64,000 nucleotides of DNA, taken from assembly GCA_028023455.1 (NCBI GenBank), contig JAQFVV010012489.1, positions 4,388,575 through 4,452,574 of the forward strand, in the 5' to 3' direction. Below, piece by piece: positions 60,614 to 64,000 of this stretch (positions within the stretch are counted from its first letter, which is position 1; each line of letters begins with the position of its first letter). The notes under the pieces were generated by a model. It was not told the DNA's origin, did no database searches, and saw nothing but the letters and a program-made list of their open reading frames with translations. The DNA is from Epiperipatus broadwayi (Eukaryota > Onychophora > Udeonychophora > Euonychophora > Peripatidae). The position numbers and the translations under genes were made by a program.

Positions 60614-63600
60614 ATATATATCATTAGAGTAATCAAATATCAGTTATGCAAAGCTTTTAAATCTTGCTTCATTCTCTAGTTAAGAATAGCTCATTACTGA
60701 TTTTCTGATACAATAATTAGACAGGTACTGGATAGGCTTTGGGCCAGATAACTTAAAGAGAATATATGAATGCTTGAAAATTCTTAATTACATCATAAAG
60801 TATCAATAATTTGCTGGTTTGTAACTCAGGGAGTTCATAAATGTTCAAGCACTAGAAGTGACAGATTTGAGCTACAAACCATGTATCTTAGACTCTTGGA
60901 TTCTGCCACTGCATTAAATGATGCAGAGTGATAATCATTTGATGTGTAATTGATAACAGTCTGCCATTTTCTTATTATTAAAGACATTCAATTTTAGCTT
61001 TAAATATAAACATTTTATTTTTAGTGCATTTGTCTTATGTTAAAGTTTATAATGAAATATATAAAATTCTTATATATTATTAGAAATGAAACAGTAAAAG
61101 TTAATTTAAGAAGTTAATTGCAATACAAACATATAAGTTTATCTTATTTTTTTCCTTTGTAAAATATGTTAACAACTGGAAACATCACACGGATTTATAG
61201 CACGTGGTAAATTTAAAAATTCCTTATGATAAAAATTTCACATAAAAATTGATTTTACTAATGATGCGCTTTGATGAAGTTGAAGAATATAATCTAAAGA
61301 TTAAAAAAATAATTACTTTATAAATTACACAAAAGATAGATATAATTTAGGTCAAGTATTATAAAATAGTTTGCTTAACACTCACAGTGAAATGAGTTAA
61401 GCAGTAGGATTTTTAACATTTATATATACGTAATAGTTTGTGCGTAGCCCAAAGCACAGAGTTTTACATCAGTAATAAATGATTAATTATCAAGTCATAT
61501 ATATATATATTTTTTGTTTTAATAAATACCATTAATTTTTGAACTGTTAAAAAAAATGAGATGAAAAAAGCTAAAGAATAATTTTAAGGAAAACATCCGT
61601 TGTGTTTATTTGAAAAAGGATAAAGAATCTTAGTGAAGGCGATCTCCGGAATTTATAAAACATTTTATATATTCTTTTTCATTATAGTCTGCATTAATCT
61701 CTAAGTGACCTAAGCATTAGTTAGTTATTTTTCAATAACTAGACAATCGATTGAAAGAAGTATTTTTTTTAAAAGTATAAAACAATATTACATTATGTGT
61801 GAATAATAATTAAGACATATTATTAAGATAAATGTACTAAAGATATGTGCTACTTTGTAATATTTAAATATGTTTAAGCTCTATGTACATACTAGCTTAA
61901 TATCTTGATTCTACTATTTAAAAAAAAAAGGTTTTATGACTCGTGACAGTTGATAAGAAATTCAAGTACTGGAATTAATCTTAAAATCCCATATTCCAAA
62001 GACTAACACTACATTATTTTGATAAAATACACAGGGCATTCTACAAGTGAATTTATATTATATATCAAGAACATCAAGATGTGGTGGTTATCCTATTTTT
62101 TGATGGCGTGCCATGTTCGATTTGAATTTTAAAAAATAAAAAGTTTTTTAAAGATTTCAAAAAAACTTTAAAAAAAAAACAACTTATCTCAATAATAATT
62201 CAACTTGCTATTCAATTATTGCTCAGTAAATGGATGTTTGACGCTTTTTAACTAAAGTGTAAAACTAAAAAAGAAAATACTATACTGTCATCTCCAAAAG
62301 TCACATATGTTTACTTTCTTCTTTAGTATTCCTCTGCAGGAGAGCGAAAAGATCTTTCAGTAGCAAGATACTTTTTTAAAGACTAACTTGTCTTTCATAA
62401 ATAAAATAGCTTAATTTGGAATTTATCATTAACTAAATAAAATAGCTTTTAAATAAGCTATTACAGAAAAATATTTTTTCTACCATTCTGAAAAAAAAAA
62501 AGGCAAACTAAAAGAGATCATTCAGCAAGCTGGTTGTTGAAAGTTTTTAATGATAATTTATCTTTATTATCCAGCTAAAAATAGCTAGATATCCATTTAC
62601 TGATTAATATTTTTTCCTGGAAAAATTGACTGGGATCCAGATATTAATCAAATAGTGCAAGATTACTTGGAATTTTTAACTACCCGAAACAATTTCCTTT
62701 TAGCCAAATTCGAATTTTAGTTATGGATATGGATTTTATATCTTATACAAACATGGCCTTCTTATTAAGTGCTAATATCTAAGAATAAAATATATACAAG
62801 TAGCATAATGTTTTATATATTTCAATATTACCAGCATATAATGCTTTCTTAATAATGGAAAAGGTTCATTAATGTTTATTATATAAGTTTAAATAATGAG
62901 ATGTTAAAAAAAATAATTTAATTAAGCAAGTAACAAATAAAGGCAAATTATGCAATATTCAATTATTATTGTTTGACCATGTGATATGATATCAAAATAT
63001 TTATTACCTAGTTACATCTGCCATCAGCAAGAAAACTTTATATACGATTATTTGGCATTCATCAGGGCAATTAAAAATCTGTTCAACTATTTATCATTAC
63101 TATGTATGTATATACTTTCATACATACATTTGAAAATCTAGATTTTATTTTTTATAAAAGCCTTTCATATTTAACAATTTCAAAATAGTTTTTAACTTTT
63201 AGCACATAATGTATTATAAACTCGCTATGATACATTATCGACATTAAATTTTTGAACTTTTATAAAAAAAAATAAAAAGAAGTTTATTAATCATTTATAC
63301 TTCAATATTTGTAAGTACATATATACTTCAAAATTTTAAATGTTATTACATTAATAGTATATTTATAAGTGTGTGTGTATATATATAACTGCATAAGATC
63401 ATGTTTGTTTAACCTTTCAAAATGTCCAAAAGCCAAATTTTATTCCAAGTCAGTTTTACAGGTATGAGGAAATCAAGTAAAATAAGCATATTCTTAAATT
63501 CTTAAGTTTGGTTGATTACTGTCAAAGACATCAAGAATGTAGCCAATTTTAATTCTTCATCGTTATTAAAATAGATGATGAAATGAGACATCAGTCTTAT

Positions 63601-64000
63601 AAAATAGTGACAGCTATCTTTTATTTTAAATATCAAAAACCAGGTTAACATAATTTAAAGATTTTTTTATTTATTATCTAAGACTGATTTAAGTTTTAGC
63701 ATTAATTGTGTGCTTTATTATTAAAAAAAATAGAGAGCTTTGTGTTGTTTTCTGACTCATATATTAAATTATCTATTTAGTTCAATACAGTTAAGGTGCA
63801 ATGAATTTGTACTTTTAAGTGTGGTGTAGAATAAGTTGCTTCCACTTATAGATGAATGGTTATCAAAGACTCAGTGGTTTTAAAGAATTAAAAAGCATTA
63901 TAGGTATGATTTTCGTTGCTAGGTAAATGAATAAAAGTGATGAAAACAAAGTAGTGATTTATATATTGCTTTTATTGATTGGTCAAGGTATTTGAATCAA
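59600..64000. other. AT-rich spacer, no gene seen
   Basis: Apart from the TATC microsatellite listed separately, this holds only A/T tracts and short TA runs (61500-61511, 63378-63386). A segment at 60838-60945 (CAAGCACTAGAAGTGACAGA) is less AT-rich and faintly like 33.05 kb (CAACTACTGGAAGTGACAGA), so both may be relics of one old repeat. Confidence 0.5.
60534..60620. repeat. (TATC)n microsatellite
   Basis: About 19 uninterrupted TATC/CTAT units followed by a short (TA)n. Perfect repetition suggests an actively variable locus. Confidence 0.97.

Noticed and set aside
1-64000. CRISPR arrays, operons, ribosome-binding sites, integrons
   Set aside because: No regularly spaced short repeats with unique spacers and no bacterial gene organisation; retroelements, hAT elements and a splice site indicate a eukaryotic genome.

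Overview
The window is very AT-rich DNA, roughly a quarter G+C by eye, from an animal genome, most likely an invertebrate. It has no operons, ribosome-binding sites or long open frames. It does have decayed non-LTR retrotransposons (LINEs), tRNA-derived SINEs, hAT-type DNA transposons with 8-bp target duplications, fold-back elements, microsatellites and one convincing spliceosomal acceptor site. Arthropod, mollusc or cnidarian cannot be separated from this sequence alone. I see no intact host protein-coding gene, no rRNA and no functional tRNA gene. Most apparent reading frames of 60-110 codons are what such AT-rich DNA gives by chance.

Layout. 1-5.5 kb: AT-rich spacer, a LINE 3' relic (2.03-2.36 kb) and short tandem duplications. 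5.5-8.1 kb: a compositional island with a 98-codon and a 61-codon minus-strand frame, frame-broken plus-strand coding-like segments and hairpins; its origin is unidentified. 8.2-14.6 kb: four of the five tRNA-SINE copies, a TA-rich cruciform-prone stretch and a 335-bp palindrome. 17-18.4 kb: a TA/TG microsatellite, a 471-bp non-autonomous hAT element and a 265-bp fold-back element. 20.1-22.1 kb: a broken LINE reverse transcriptase split by a 744-bp insertion. 22-30 kb: spacer with an isolated perfect nuclear-receptor-type palindrome and one fold-back-family copy. 30.2-31.8 kb: a second compositional island with a 14-bp terminal inverted repeat, strong hairpins and two convergent frames. 39.4-44.2 kb: remains of a DUF4371-type hAT transposase, duplicated as a 0.9-kb inverted repeat around a 2.4-kb spacer. 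44.9-46.0 kb: four copies of a roughly 325-bp repeat arranged head to tail, then inverted. 47.0-47.5 kb: a second short hAT element. 54.4-57.2 kb: a diverged direct duplication of about 700 bp with a fresh-looking SINE between the copies. 57-64 kb: more of the 325-bp repeat and a long TATC microsatellite.

The elements fit together as a mobile-element graveyard. Decayed LINEs are the class of machinery that could have mobilised the short SINEs, which show LINE-type target duplications. The hAT transposase relic is the class of enzyme that could have moved the two short hAT elements. The parts I cannot explain are the two islands (5.5-8.1 and 30.2-31.8 kb) and the long transposase-derived inverted repeat, which would make a hairpin RNA if it were transcribed.
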